From Lewinella sp038528965 (GTDB taxonomy: Bacteria; Bacteroidota; Bacteroidia; Chitinophagales; Saprospiraceae): 64,000 bases of DNA. Numbering within the stretch: the stretch's first letter is position 1; every line of letters begins with the position of its first letter. The DNA lies in assembly GCA_038528965.1 (NCBI GenBank), contig JBCBEC010000006.1:124001-188000 (forward strand), written 5' to 3'. The notes under the pieces are model-generated. The model made no database searches. It was given only the letters and a program-made list of their open reading frames with translations, and was not told the DNA's origin. A program made the translations under genes and the position numbers. Below, in pieces: positions 1 to 9,886 of this stretch.

Positions 1-2
1 AT

Positions 3-455
3 CTCGAGCAAGAACTAAGAGAAGAGGAACGCTTGATTTGTACCAATGATCATTTTGTGGCCTTGGTTCCCTTCTGGGCCGTTTGGCCCTACGAAGCGAT
101 GATTATTCCACGTAGACATGTCCAGCATATTGGCCTCTTTACGGAAGAAGAGAAACTCGCCTACGCCAGCATCCTAAAAGACCTTACGCAGCGCTTTGAT
201 CGCTTATTCTCTACCTCTTTCCCTTATTCTTCTGGCATTCACCAAAGCCCAACGGATGGAGCGGCGCATCCGGAGTGGCATTTCCACATGTCGTTTTACC
301 CGCCGCTCCTACGATCTGCGACCGTCAAGAAGTTTATGGTGGGTTACGAGATGTTCGCTAACCCACAGCGGGATATTACGGCGGAGATGGCGGCGGGGCA
401 GTTGCGGGGGCTTAGATTAAGCATCTCCCCACATCAGAAAGTACAATGCGGATAG
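3..455 (+). CDS. galT: Galactose-1-phosphate uridylyltransferase, C-terminal part (gene runs off the left edge)
   Basis: This is the last ~150 codons of a Leloir-pathway enzyme that moves UMP from UDP-glucose to galactose-1-phosphate. The frame is open from base 3, so the true start lies outside the window. The TTG at 33 is only an in-frame codon. Seen: VALVPFWAVWPYEAMIIPRRHV, the GIHQSP segment (the family's metal-binding His281 position in E. coli numbering) and FYPPLLRSATV followed by KFMVGYEM, which together are diagnostic of the GalT C-terminal domain. The usual HxH before FYPP reads HMS here, so the second His is a Ser. The last ~15 residues do not match the typical C-terminus. The gene converges on the eCIS operon with a 44-base gap, so it belongs to a different transcription unit. 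Confidence 0.93.
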   Translation, partial: LEQELREEERLICTNDHFVALVPFWAVWPYEAMIIPRRHVQHIGLFTEEEKLAYASILKDLTQRFDRLFSTSFPYSSGIHQSPTDGAAHPEWHFHMSFYPPLLRSATVKKFMVGYEMFANPQRDITAEMAAGQLRGLRLSISPHQKVQCG

Positions 456-499
456 CTACCAGTGCGGCCCGACATTATCGCTAATTCAAACTGCTCTTA

Positions 500-1444
500 T
501 CACTCCAATTCAATATGTACCTCCAACTGAGGCGGTACATCCCGGTACGGCCCGGAGACCTTAATCCCTTCATTGTTCGGATTACGGACTAATAGTACAA
601 TTTCAATATTCCCAGCAGTGATAGATGAATTAGTCAAATCTTCCTGCTGATAATAGATTTCGAAGGAACCTGTTTCTTCATCTACTTCGGCCGCCTTTAT
701 CTTAAATTCATCAACAACTTTGTGATCGTAGGCTTCAATAGTGAGACCAAGTAGGTGTTCTGGTTTTTTCACCGAGACCTTCCCTTTTATACAGTATTGA
801 TCAGGAGTCGGCTCTGTTGGTTCCGTTGGTTCCGTAGGAGGAGCGGTACAAGCTTCCGATGGTAGGACAATTTGTCGCTCCACCATTTTGGGTTCTAGGA
901 ACACCATCGCTTTATCTTCCCGATACAATACATTACGGTCTTTATCACTGACCGTGAGATAAACACTTCTGCCAAAATCTTTGATCCATTCTCCCTCCGG
1001 ATCGTCTATAGCGTAGCGAAAAAAGCCGTTTTCTTCCGTGCACACAAAATCCAAAGGTTGAATCCAAGTCCCACTTTCATCAGCAAAGCTAATGGTGAGA
1101 TCTGGCATACGTTGCTGCTTATCGTTCACAACGGTACCATATACCCCCCAATCAGTAGACCGGAAGGCTTTTGGTTTAGATATCGAACGCTTATTTTGTT
1201 CTTGGAAGGCCTTGTTCGTCTCCGAATAGCTTTTCGCCCGTTGCTCCTTTCGTTTTGCCTTCGGGTTGTTAGCGCCATACTTCCGCTTAAGTCGGGCCTT
1301 TTCCCGCTCATTAGCTATCGCTTTGGTACGTTGCAAACGCCTACTAGTTTGAATCCCTTCCGATCTAGTAGTTTCCAGTTGATCTAATGACTCATTGAGT
1401 CTATTAGCTTGGTCTTCTGGAGTAATATTTCTAGTGGTCAGCAT
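500..1444 (-). CDS. Last eCIS operon gene: basic N-terminus plus two beta-sandwich (transthyretin/CarboxypepD-reg-like) domains
   Basis: The protein has 314 aa and no signal peptide. Residues ~1-95 are highly charged and helical, rich in Lys/Arg (RLKRKYGANNPKAKRKEQ region). Residues ~97-193 and ~217-314 each look like a small all-beta domain of the carboxypeptidase-regulatory/transthyretin type (GVYGTVVND..., CIKGKVSVKK...), joined by a Thr-Glu-Pro repeat linker at ~203-213. It starts 12 bases downstream of the DUF6519/beta-helix gene and is the last gene of the injection-system operon, where fibre, adhesin or cargo genes often lie. I infer a surface appendage or an accessory structural protein. 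A small cargo carried by the basic tail is an alternative. No catalytic motif was found. The domain call comes from pattern recognition only. Confidence 0.6.
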   Translation of the reverse strand: MLTTRNITPEDQANRLNESLDQLETTRSEGIQTSRRLQRTKAIANEREKARLKRKYGANNPKAKRKEQRAKSYSETNKAFQEQNKRSISKPKAFRSTDWGVYGTVVNDKQQRMPDLTISFADESGTWIQPLDFVCTEENGFFRYAIDDPEGEWIKDFGRSVYLTVSDKDRNVLYREDKAMVFLEPKMVERQIVLPSEACTAPPTEPTEPTEPTPDQYCIKGKVSVKKPEHLLGLTIEAYDHKVVDEFKIKAAEVDEETGSFEIYYQQEDLTNSSITAGNIEIVLLVRNPNNEGIKVSGPYRDVPPQLEVHIELE

Positions 1445-1456
1445 TATTTTTTCTTT

Positions 1457-4400
1457 TTAGGGGGTGTTATATGCTTTTCCGTAGTCGTAGAACGCCACAT
1501 CCTGCATTGGAGCTCCAGCTCCGATATTACTGGCTAAACTTAAATTAGATTTCTTACTGTCACAATCTCTCAAGCCTAAGAGCTGCTGAATGTTGTTTTG
1601 GAATACCTCCTCCGAACCAGCAGTAAAAAGGCAATTTGAAGATTGGTTGCCAGTAGTGGTATTGGCGTAAGCAATAGAAATCAAAGAGAAAAATGCCTGT
1701 GTAAAGCCCTCTTGGAAGCGACTATCAGCTGTCCGTATCGTCATACCAACCAAAGCAACATTTGTCACGAGGTAATCTAAGGCCAAAACTGGAATATTCT
1801 CATTACCTGTGATGACCGTAACGCCCTTACATTCACTTTGATTCGCTGTATACGAAATATCATCTAGGCTCACAATGGCCTGTGCACTTAGCGCCAAGTC
1901 AATTTCTAGATTTCGCATATCTAGTGTAGTCTGGTTATTGGCAAACATCACACTACCACTAGGAAGATACTGAAGAAGTAACAAAAAGAGATTAGCAGCT
2001 GCTAACTCGTCGTTATTTTTTTGCTGTGGTTTCAAATTCCCCAGCTGTCTTAAAGAGGGCTCTAAAGCAAAACGAGCTACATCTTTTGAAACACCCAAAT
2101 TTACTACCAACACAGCTCCAGCTACTAAAGACATTGGATGCCCTAAATCAATTTCATGACTAGTAAATTGATTTCCAACAATTGTCACGGGGCCAAATGC
2201 CATTAGGTACAGTGCCTGCCCCAAGGGCTGAACTACAATATTATCATGAATCTTAGCGGCCGGGACACCATCAGAGAGTAGTTCCTGAATGACTCCAGCC
2301 ACCAGCTGCTGGCGGAAAGCCATGCCGATGTAAATACCCGCACGATTACCTGGACGAGCCTGAGCAGACAGCCCCAAGTTAGGGCCGGTAAGCGTGATCC
2401 TTGACCCATTATTAAGAATCCGATTACGGGAAATCTCTACATCTTCGCCATTTTGAATGTAAATACCACAAACGGGATCGACGAAACTAAGTCCGTTGTC
2501 CTCAATGAGGTTTTCTTCGATTCGAGCCCCTTCGCAGCTTGCCAAAGCGATGCCGCCAAAACCAACATTTTGCCAATCTACTTCTACATCAGGCCCTGGT
2601 AACTGTCGCGCACAATTTCGGATTATGTTGCGGTAAACCGTCAAGTCTTCTACCTGCACAATGAGTCCTTCATCAGCTGCCTCTTGATCGAAAAAAGCAA
2701 ATACACTAACTCCAGACAAGCCCATATCCTGAATGGTGTTCTCCTGAATATTGATTTCGTAGAGGAAATTTCGGAAACCTTCAGCTAGTCGGGCTGCCAG
2801 TGACTTGTTCGTATCCGCCATCTTGTAAAGTGCACTTTCTTCTGCGTCTATTCGCCCTTTCAAGAATTCCTCCCGTAAGAGTCGATCTTCGTTCAAGTCT
2901 TGCCGTGGTATAGGTACGTGCCCCAAACTAATACCGTGTCCCCGGCCTCCGATGATAGTATTCTCAACAATAGCAACTCGCTCTGAACCACCACCCAGCT
3001 GAATTCCTCCTAACGCTAAGAAGGCTTGTTCTGGCGGTGTAGCTTGCAGCAAAGTAAATGACTGGAAGAAAGCGCCTAGATAGCTACCTAAATTGAAGTT
3101 GTTGTCCAAAATTCCAGTCAAGCCAGCGCAAGGGTCAAAGACGCCTCCGGGCGGATCGGGATCATCGCGTGGATCTTCTGGATCGTCAATGGCCGGTGGA
3201 GGAACTACTGCAATCTTATTCCGCTCGATCCGTACCTCATCAGCCAAACAGAAAATACCCTGCCGGCCACCCTCTTGATCGTGAATGGCAATTTGATTGT
3301 GGTGAATATTAAAGTGATTTTCACCACCTTCTTCATCATCGACTTCCAGGTATATACCGTAGACCCCAGCCAAAATTCTATTGTGAGCAATCGTCAAATT
3401 GGTGGAGGGAGCTTGCTCGGGAAGTTCGTCAATGAGTACGATGGCCGAGCCTTGCGGTTGTACCAGACTCAACTTTTCAATGGTTACATTTTGAACATTA
3501 GCGAGTTGGAAGATAGGAAGTGCTGGATCGATGGGTTCGATTATACTCTGCTCTCCACAACCAGAAATTTGCACAATTCTGGTAACACCGTCCTCCCCAG
3601 AATCATTACCCAAGATGCTAAGATTGGCGCGGTGCCTACCCGGCAAAACACAGATTTTCCCACCGCCCGGAGGTAGGTTTTGATACGCCAATTCCAGCGA
3701 ATCAAAGTCGCCCTTGCTGTTCACTCCATCACCGACATGAATGGTGCAGCAGCCCTCCAAATCAGTAAGCGGACGAAAAGTCTTGCGACAATCGCGGATT
3801 ACGCGTCCAGAAAGCTCACCTCCTTCTTGACGCCATTGAATAATAGCTAAGGGCGCTAGAAACCTGCGAAAACCATGCGGTGGCACACCTTCTGGTGCTT
3901 CCAAATCCCAAGGTAGCACTTGTGTTGGCGATGATGGTCGGGCACTAATCACCCAGAAATCGCCCACTCGCTGATGTTCACCAGTAATGGTAACCTCAAT
4001 TCCAAGATTACCAAGGGTTACAGCATCACCGGGCGTATACGCAACGGGATAATCATCTTCCGCTGGTAAGCCGCGCCAAACACGCAAGAAAAAGAAAGGA
4101 GTCTCTTCTTCCGGTGCAGAAATGCTATCAGCATCGGTACGATCGCGCCAATTTTCGCCGAAGCCGGCAGGTATGGCCTGATCAACTGTCAATAAGCCCG
4201 TATCCGGATTGTAAGAGGTCATGACTCGCGCCAGGTGACCGGTCCGAGTAGCCACTTTTTCACCATTAGCTAATTCAGCTGACCAGGGCAATACCTCAAC
4301 AATTTGCCCGGCCAGTGGCCAATGATGCTGGTCTTTTGGATCCGTCAGCAAGTGGATTTCATTCCCATTCGTTTCCACTCGGTAGAGCGGGGCGGCGTTA

Positions 4401-5182
4401 TCGAAGCCCCAAATGAGTTCATTGTCTCCACGAAGTTGTACTTTGATGCTCTGATTTTCAGCACCCAGGTAGCCAGCCACTGCACTTGGAGCACATAAAT
4501 CATCTGGATCGTCTACTTCATAATAACCAACAGCAAGACGACTATCAGTTTGCCATTCAAACTGCTTATTGACAGCACCCAGGTTGTTTTCTCGTAAGGA
4601 TTCACAGAAAGTAATCCAAGCTGCCATGCAGTCCGTTTCGTTCAACCCAGTGGCAATCCGCACCCGTCGCATATTGCGTAGGCGAGTGGAGGTATCGGCT
4701 CCGTTACCCAGCGCAATCTCTAGGAGTTCGCCATCTTCCACAGCACTTACTCCTTGCTGCCACGCACTGAGAAAAACTAAATCAAAACGGTCCTCCCCCT
4801 CTGCTAATTCTGGAGCTACAGCATCAGCGGCAGCCAGCTGCAACCAGTCGCTTTGGGTAAGGTAAGTTTCCGGCTCCGGGCCATCGCCTCCTTCCACCTC
4901 TTGCATACTGAGACGAAGTCCCCCCAAGTAAATGGTACCCTGATGAATGTCAAAATTGATCCGACCTTCTTCGATGCGTACGTTTTCTATACGGAAGCCA
5001 TGGTCCGGGCTACCGTATGGGCCTATCACATGACGGCGGGTTCGCTGGCGGTCTTCCAGCAACATTTCCTGGCTGAAGTTGACATCCCAATCTCCGATCA
5101 AACGGCCGGCCTGCATCAGCAAGCTGGTATAGCGCTGTTTTTCGGATCCGAGTGGAATTCTTGAAATATCGAATGCGTCCAT
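1457..5182 (-). CDS. DUF6519-type protein with long parallel beta-helix; candidate eCIS tail fibre or surface-binding protein
   Basis: The protein has 1241 aa. The N-terminal ~100 residues match my memory of the DUF6519 pattern: RYTSLLMQAGRLIGDWDVN, then a VIGPYG segment and a YLGGLRL stretch. From about residue 475 (HVGDGVNSKGDFDSLELA) there are many short turns of the type N-x-I-x-x-N-x-I/IEENLIEDNG, characteristic of a right-handed parallel beta-helix (NosD/pectin-lyase-like), running to roughly residue 1050. The final ~190 residues are a different, Asn/Ser-rich tail. There is no signal peptide, which fits a particle protein released by lysis. It lies between the gpI-like tail protein and the last operon gene, in the position of Afp13-like fibres. 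Receptor binding is inferred from position and fold; carbohydrate processing is the alternative. Confidence 0.72.
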   Translation of the reverse strand: MDAFDISRIPLGSEKQRYTSLLMQAGRLIGDWDVNFSQEMLLEDRQRTRRHVIGPYGSPDHGFRIENVRIEEGRINFDIHQGTIYLGGLRLSMQEVEGGDGPEPETYLTQSDWLQLAAADAVAPELAEGEDRFDLVFLSAWQQGVSAVEDGELLEIALGNGADTSTRLRNMRRVRIATGLNETDCMAAWITFCESLRENNLGAVNKQFEWQTDSRLAVGYYEVDDPDDLCAPSAVAGYLGAENQSIKVQLRGDNELIWGFDNAAPLYRVETNGNEIHLLTDPKDQHHWPLAGQIVEVLPWSAELANGEKVATRTGHLARVMTSYNPDTGLLTVDQAIPAGFGENWRDRTDADSISAPEEETPFFFLRVWRGLPAEDDYPVAYTPGDAVTLGNLGIEVTITGEHQRVGDFWVISARPSSPTQVLPWDLEAPEGVPPHGFRRFLAPLAIIQWRQEGGELSGRVIRDCRKTFRPLTDLEGCCTIHVGDGVNSKGDFDSLELAYQNLPPGGGKICVLPGRHRANLSILGNDSGEDGVTRIVQISGCGEQSIIEPIDPALPIFQLANVQNVTIEKLSLVQPQGSAIVLIDELPEQAPSTNLTIAHNRILAGVYGIYLEVDDEEGGENHFNIHHNQIAIHDQEGGRQGIFCLADEVRIERNKIAVVPPPAIDDPEDPRDDPDPPGGVFDPCAGLTGILDNNFNLGSYLGAFFQSFTLLQATPPEQAFLALGGIQLGGGSERVAIVENTIIGGRGHGISLGHVPIPRQDLNEDRLLREEFLKGRIDAEESALYKMADTNKSLAARLAEGFRNFLYEINIQENTIQDMGLSGVSVFAFFDQEAADEGLIVQVEDLTVYRNIIRNCARQLPGPDVEVDWQNVGFGGIALASCEGARIEENLIEDNGLSFVDPVCGIYIQNGEDVEISRNRILNNGSRITLTGPNLGLSAQARPGNRAGIYIGMAFRQQLVAGVIQELLSDGVPAAKIHDNIVVQPLGQALYLMAFGPVTIVGNQFTSHEIDLGHPMSLVAGAVLVVNLGVSKDVARFALEPSLRQLGNLKPQQKNNDELAAANLFLLLLQYLPSGSVMFANNQTTLDMRNLEIDLALSAQAIVSLDDISYTANQSECKGVTVITGNENIPVLALDYLVTNVALVGMTIRTADSRFQEGFTQAFFSLISIAYANTTTGNQSSNCLFTAGSEEVFQNNIQQLLGLRDCDSKKSNLSLASNIGAGAPMQDVAFYDYGKAYNTP

Positions 5183-5201
5183 TATATGAGGTGTTTATCT
5201 T

Positions 5202-7454
5202 TTATGTTACGTTGATGAATTGCGGCAAAAGTCCAAAGGGCAAGTACTCACTAATCTTGTTCCTTAAACTATCTGCCTTTATGGGATTGGCGAGTTGATG
5301 AAACACACCGATTTCTGATCCATTCTCTGCGCCCCTTTGTAGTTCTTCCGGGGATGTCTCACTCAGCTGAGCATAGCCAGGATCACCGAATCTACGAGAG
5401 GTAAACCAGTGGCTGGAATCCGAAAATGACATAGGAGCATGAGGATAAGGACGTGGTAGTCGACTGCCCGTTGGAGCCATGCTAAAGCGGAAACAACCTG
5501 TCTGCGTATCCGTCACCGTAGCTATCTCCGTCAAGAGTACTTCAGAAGCAAAAAGACGATGAACATTTACAGCACCAAATATGGTAGTACGGTCAATTTG
5601 AGCACTTCCTAGGGGCTGTTCAATCGCTGAAACTGTGGGGTCAATAGAATGGATAACACTATCGCAAATGATGAGCTCCTCTACCAATCCACCGTTCTGA
5701 ATGTGGATATTACCAAGAATAGAAGCATTAACGATGAGTTGATCCACCTGCGCCTCAATCACCAGACTAACTGGATGGATGGGATCACCAAAAATATCGG
5801 TATCTCCGCCAGGATCAAAGGTGCAGTGATTGATTTGAATACACTCGTAATCTCCTTGGAAAATCACGGCGGTGTCTGCGGCACTCGCTCCTAACCACAA
5901 GCCATCTAAAGTGGCAAAAGACTCAGTATTCGCCCCGGTACTCAGTCTCCAGTTACTACCTAAGCGGATATAAGGCCGAGTACGATTGGCCGCAAACAAA
6001 TGAAGATTACGAACGCTTATTTTATTACTGATCGGCCCATAGGTACGGCTATCGCGAATACGAGCAACACCATCATTGGGCAGTTGAATAGAAGCGATTG
6101 CGCCTCCACCAGCTATATTCCGATCTACCTCCAGGTCATCAATGCTGCGACGGTCATAGCTACCCGCGCCTACGTTTCCGGCCAAGCCATAGTGATAACT
6201 CACCGTTGGGGCCTCTTCTAAGGCACCTCCAAGTACCTGCAGAATGCCACGCTCGGGATCAATGAGCAAGCGTTTTTCGTCTGGAGCAGTTGTAACTGGT
6301 GCACTAAGATTGGCACTAAGCGTTTGTTCGGTAGCAATGGGGCCTTCTACTCCACCAAAATCTACCATGATGGCCTCTCGCATTAAAGCAGACTTACCAC
6401 AATTATCAATCAAGGCCGCAGCCAACAAAGGAAGATAGATAGCTAAACTGGTAAGCTCTACTGCATTAGGCAAAGATTCCAGTACCTCCTGAAAACGATA
6501 TTCATTAACAAAGATCTGCTGACGAATCCGACGGAGGTCACTCGCTGCAGCGTCGGTCAGGCCATGATCATCCTGCAATAGCTGAATATGTTGCTCGCGC
6601 ACAGAATAGATCGCATGCCCGAGTAACCGACAGGGAATAGCTGCCGGTAGTTCCCATTCAAATGCCCCCCGCCACTGATTCCAATTCTCAACGCGTTGAC
6701 GTGGACGGAACAGCGGATTCATCCGTCCGGAAGGATCGAAGGTAAAACGGGTTCCATTGAACTCCGGGTGGCCTAGCTGTGGGAAAGGGTCCACTTGCCG
6801 TAGCATATAGGCTTTCAATCGGTAAAGGTAAATACCGATCTTATGGATGCCATAGCGACCATCCTTTCCTCTGAGTTGCCGAACATCCGGCGTATAATGA
6901 TAAGAACTGAATGGTCCGTCTAGTAATTCGCTGATTCTAGGTGATCTTAAGTTCGCCGTTCCGCCCGCAGGTGTATCGTGTGCGTGTTGTGGCCATCCTC
7001 TACTTTCCGGATCAAGGCCGTGAGGCGTACGCGCTAAACGACGAAAATGCTCCTTCACCGTTCCATCCCAATCGGTAATTCGGCTAATGAGTTGCTCCAA
7101 CAGGAGTAGCGTTCCGCTTCTTCTGCGCTGGGCAATCGTGCTTCCGACATCGGCCCTTCTACCACGTGGATTCTGGGCACTCACCAAGCGAGTAGCCAGC
7201 AAATCAGCCAAGTATGGTATAGCCCATTCATCACACAGCTCAATAAACTGATCCTCCCAAAGGCGATCAGAGCTGCGGCGCAGGTTAGCGGCCTGCCGGG
7301 CCATAATTTCGATGATAGACCGCAAGACACCCGGGTTTTCCGACAAACCATCTTCAGCGCGATAAAAGGCGGGAATCATTTCCCACAATTTCTCGGCAAA
7401 GTAAGTCTCGAAGCCGTCCTGGATTACTGCGGTATGTTGGTTATAGGTATTCAT
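5202..7454 (-). CDS. eCIS phage tail protein I-like baseplate/fibre-attachment protein
   Basis: The protein has 750 aa. The first ~130 residues resemble the P2 gpI/TIGR02242 tail protein family: a helical region with ENPGVLRSIIEIMARQAANLRRSSDRLWED followed by IPYLADLLATRLV. The remainder is much longer than classical gpI (about 180-220 aa). It contains beta-rich segments, with short repeated beta-helix-like strands around residues 480-640 (FQGDYECIQINHCTFD, SILGNIHIQNGGLVEELIICD). In phage tails gpI sits at the edge of the baseplate and anchors the fibre, so this gene fits directly upstream of the beta-helix gene. Its first codons overlap the end of the preceding baseplate gene by 4 bases, suggesting translational coupling. 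Confidence 0.8.
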   Translation of the reverse strand: MNTYNQHTAVIQDGFETYFAEKLWEMIPAFYRAEDGLSENPGVLRSIIEIMARQAANLRRSSDRLWEDQFIELCDEWAIPYLADLLATRLVSAQNPRGRRADVGSTIAQRRRSGTLLLLEQLISRITDWDGTVKEHFRRLARTPHGLDPESRGWPQHAHDTPAGGTANLRSPRISELLDGPFSSYHYTPDVRQLRGKDGRYGIHKIGIYLYRLKAYMLRQVDPFPQLGHPEFNGTRFTFDPSGRMNPLFRPRQRVENWNQWRGAFEWELPAAIPCRLLGHAIYSVREQHIQLLQDDHGLTDAAASDLRRIRQQIFVNEYRFQEVLESLPNAVELTSLAIYLPLLAAALIDNCGKSALMREAIMVDFGGVEGPIATEQTLSANLSAPVTTAPDEKRLLIDPERGILQVLGGALEEAPTVSYHYGLAGNVGAGSYDRRSIDDLEVDRNIAGGGAIASIQLPNDGVARIRDSRTYGPISNKISVRNLHLFAANRTRPYIRLGSNWRLSTGANTESFATLDGLWLGASAADTAVIFQGDYECIQINHCTFDPGGDTDIFGDPIHPVSLVIEAQVDQLIVNASILGNIHIQNGGLVEELIICDSVIHSIDPTVSAIEQPLGSAQIDRTTIFGAVNVHRLFASEVLLTEIATVTDTQTGCFRFSMAPTGSRLPRPYPHAPMSFSDSSHWFTSRRFGDPGYAQLSETSPEELQRGAENGSEIGVFHQLANPIKADSLRNKISEYLPFGLLPQFINVT

Positions 7455-9886
7455 AAAATGCTAGCTGATTGGGTGGAAATAATCAATTCACCAGCTTCAA
7501 AATCAAAGTAGTGTCCCGTTCCAGGTCGCTTCGTAGTGCCGATAAACGGCCAGTTGTTCCAGATGACGCTGTTTACTGCAATCGTTCCAGGTACTGCCAA
7601 GACCGCTCCGAAAAGTTGACTGCGAAAAAAGGTCCGACCAATCGTCTGCTGATCATTGCGCAAGATGCCATTTGGCTGTTCGAGCAAACGTTCCTGGATG
7701 GCAGCAATCAGCGGTTCACTCTGATAGGTTGAATCAATCTGAACATCTATGGTAAGCGACACGGTAATAGGCGTAGCCTTATACACCTGGAAGGGCGTAT
7801 TCGGATCAGTAAGGCCTCGAAGACGTTCAGAAATGGCACTTTGGATGTGATCCTCACCGATATACCATAGCGAAACGACCGGGCGCTGTTTCCGTATATC
7901 CCAGGCCCATTGTGCTTCCACTCGTAATACTCCCGGCACACCTGCAGCAACTGCCTGCATATCAGCCATTGAAATAGCACGTCCTAAAATCAGCGCGGAC
8001 CGGGGCGCATTTTCACGAATATTCTCCGCAGCTTCTCGATCGGCGCCACCGAAGCTAGCGGTCGGATTGGTAACACTAGTGAGGCCATCCACAGGCTGTG
8101 CAATCTGGTTCACTGCTCCTGCTGGAGGAGCTGCGGCACCGGCACCATGGCGATAGTCAGCGGTGACGACTGCTCCAGTGGTGAGCCGTTGACCGCGAAT
8201 GCCATCACCAAAGGTTACGAAACTGTCTTCCTCGTCATCCTGGCGGACCACGAAAACGCGATCCTCCGCTTGCGTTCCAAAAAAGCTTTTGACTTCCGTC
8301 CACATAATGTTGTCCACGTAGACCTTCAAGGTACTTTGGACCCCCGTTTCTGTACTCGGGGCCGACAGATAGGTTAAAGGAGCCTTCTGTAGTTTAAATT
8401 CCTGATTAGCAAGGGTACCATCACCAGTACCTAATACTTCCTGGTGTACACTTTCTCCTCGACTTGCAGTTAGCACGTTGCCTAACAGTTTCACCGGCAT
8501 TTGTAATCCCGGACTCCAGCTTGTCCCCTGATCGAGTTGCAGCCTGTCCTGATCGCTATAGAATTGGCCTCGAACTTGCTCACCTTGTTCGTTGATGTCC
8601 TGCAAGAAGAAGTCTTGCTGTACTTCCCGTTGAACTTGATTCGCAAGGGGATTCGTCAAATTGATTGGATTGAAATGGCGAAGATATTCGCGAGGTACGG
8701 CCGTAATCTCCCCTGCCCTTTGCATTTGGTAATGAACGGTAATCTGATCACGGAGGGAGTCCGTCCAGTTGCCCGTGCTGGAATCAACTGGCTTGCGCCA
8801 GAAATAGTTGACTCTTTCGTCTAACACCAACTGAGTGACGCTTACCTTAAGGCCAGGAATATTGTACTCAAAACCATTTATCTCCATGGTCGATGAGCCT
8901 TCAGAAAGTCGCTTCACCACTTTTACCTCTTCTACCTTAAACACTCGGAATTCTTCCTGATATTCTAGTAGGATGTATTGCCCGGCTTTGATCTGGTCAT
9001 ATTGCTTATCCAGGGTGACACGCGTCTTCCCAGAAACGACCGTTAAGGAAGGATTTACGGGTACGCCCGCACCATTTACAATCACCGCCGACCATAAACT
9101 GGCTTGCTGAGTTGGGCGATACAGGCTTAAGGTATTCAATGGATTCAACGGCAAAATTCGGGCCCTTTGCGGGAACGTCACCTTGGTGTATTTCTCTCCA
9201 TCAATTCCTTCAATTTCCTCCAATCCTGCTATTCGGCTACCGAGACTGCGGTTAATAAGGTTCTTATGTTGAACAAACAATGGAGCGTTCTCTTCCAAGT
9301 CCACGCTAGGCTTCACGTAAAAGAAATCTGGTAGAAAATACCCCACCACCGAACTACGAGGTGCTTCAATATTCCATTCATTCTTAAACGGACTCGCACT
9401 TGATTTTTGGTCTAATTCGAATACCTGTGGAGCTTCTTCGTCAAATCCAGCGGACCTGAAGGCCATACCTTTAGGCAAATCGACCACTTTTCGCCCACTC
9501 ACCTGTGCTGCCAACTGAACCATTGCAGCAATTGCGGGTCGCGGGATGTACCCCAACTTTTCAATTAGCTTACGCAAGGATCTTCTTTCCTGTGCGGTAC
9601 GTACATAGTGTTCCTGTGCGTAGACCTCATCGTAAAAGGTGAGTGAATCACAGAGGTAGGCCCACATTTCCAGCAGCATTACGCCAAAATCATCGGTCTC
9701 ACGCGCGGTCCAATTAGCAAGTGGGGCATGCTGGCTGATTTCCCGAAGCATCACCTGACGAAAATCGGCGAAAGTTCCCCATTGTCGTGGCAGGAATGAC
9801 AGGCCGGCAGGAATATTCAGCTTCTCCAGAAAAACGAAGGTATCGCAAGCACAGTTGCGGTCGGTATTTTGATGTTCTAGGCTCAT
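7451..9886 (-). CDS. eCIS baseplate wedge protein, gpJ/gp6-like (second copy, TIGR02243-like)
   Basis: The protein has 811 aa. Its N-terminus has the conserved baseplate-J pattern: FRQVMLREI, then NWTARETDDFGVMLLEMWAYLCDSLTFYDEVYAQEHYVRTA and RRSLRKLIEKLGYIPRP. The C-terminal half has VTFGDGIRGQRL, GAVVTADYRHGAGAAA and FGGADREAAENIRENAPRS, typical of putative baseplate assembly proteins (Afp11/Afp12 and T4 gp6 relatives). These proteins form the wedge ring around the hub. It overlaps both the preceding gpJ-like gene and the following tail I-like gene by 4 bases. It differs enough from its neighbour at 9883-12321 that the two probably occupy distinct wedge positions, as Afp11 and Afp12 do. Confidence 0.93.
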   Translation of the reverse strand: MSLEHQNTDRNCACDTFVFLEKLNIPAGLSFLPRQWGTFADFRQVMLREISQHAPLANWTARETDDFGVMLLEMWAYLCDSLTFYDEVYAQEHYVRTAQERRSLRKLIEKLGYIPRPAIAAMVQLAAQVSGRKVVDLPKGMAFRSAGFDEEAPQVFELDQKSSASPFKNEWNIEAPRSSVVGYFLPDFFYVKPSVDLEENAPLFVQHKNLINRSLGSRIAGLEEIEGIDGEKYTKVTFPQRARILPLNPLNTLSLYRPTQQASLWSAVIVNGAGVPVNPSLTVVSGKTRVTLDKQYDQIKAGQYILLEYQEEFRVFKVEEVKVVKRLSEGSSTMEINGFEYNIPGLKVSVTQLVLDERVNYFWRKPVDSSTGNWTDSLRDQITVHYQMQRAGEITAVPREYLRHFNPINLTNPLANQVQREVQQDFFLQDINEQGEQVRGQFYSDQDRLQLDQGTSWSPGLQMPVKLLGNVLTASRGESVHQEVLGTGDGTLANQEFKLQKAPLTYLSAPSTETGVQSTLKVYVDNIMWTEVKSFFGTQAEDRVFVVRQDDEEDSFVTFGDGIRGQRLTTGAVVTADYRHGAGAAAPPAGAVNQIAQPVDGLTSVTNPTASFGGADREAAENIRENAPRSALILGRAISMADMQAVAAGVPGVLRVEAQWAWDIRKQRPVVSLWYIGEDHIQSAISERLRGLTDPNTPFQVYKATPITVSLTIDVQIDSTYQSEPLIAAIQERLLEQPNGILRNDQQTIGRTFFRSQLFGAVLAVPGTIAVNSVIWNNWPFIGTTKRPGTGHYFDFEAGELIISTQSASIL

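Noticed and set aside
1058..1387. 109-codon plus-strand frame opposite the last eCIS gene
   Set aside because: It lies wholly inside the well-supported 500-1444 gene and has no recognisable domain; shadow frame.
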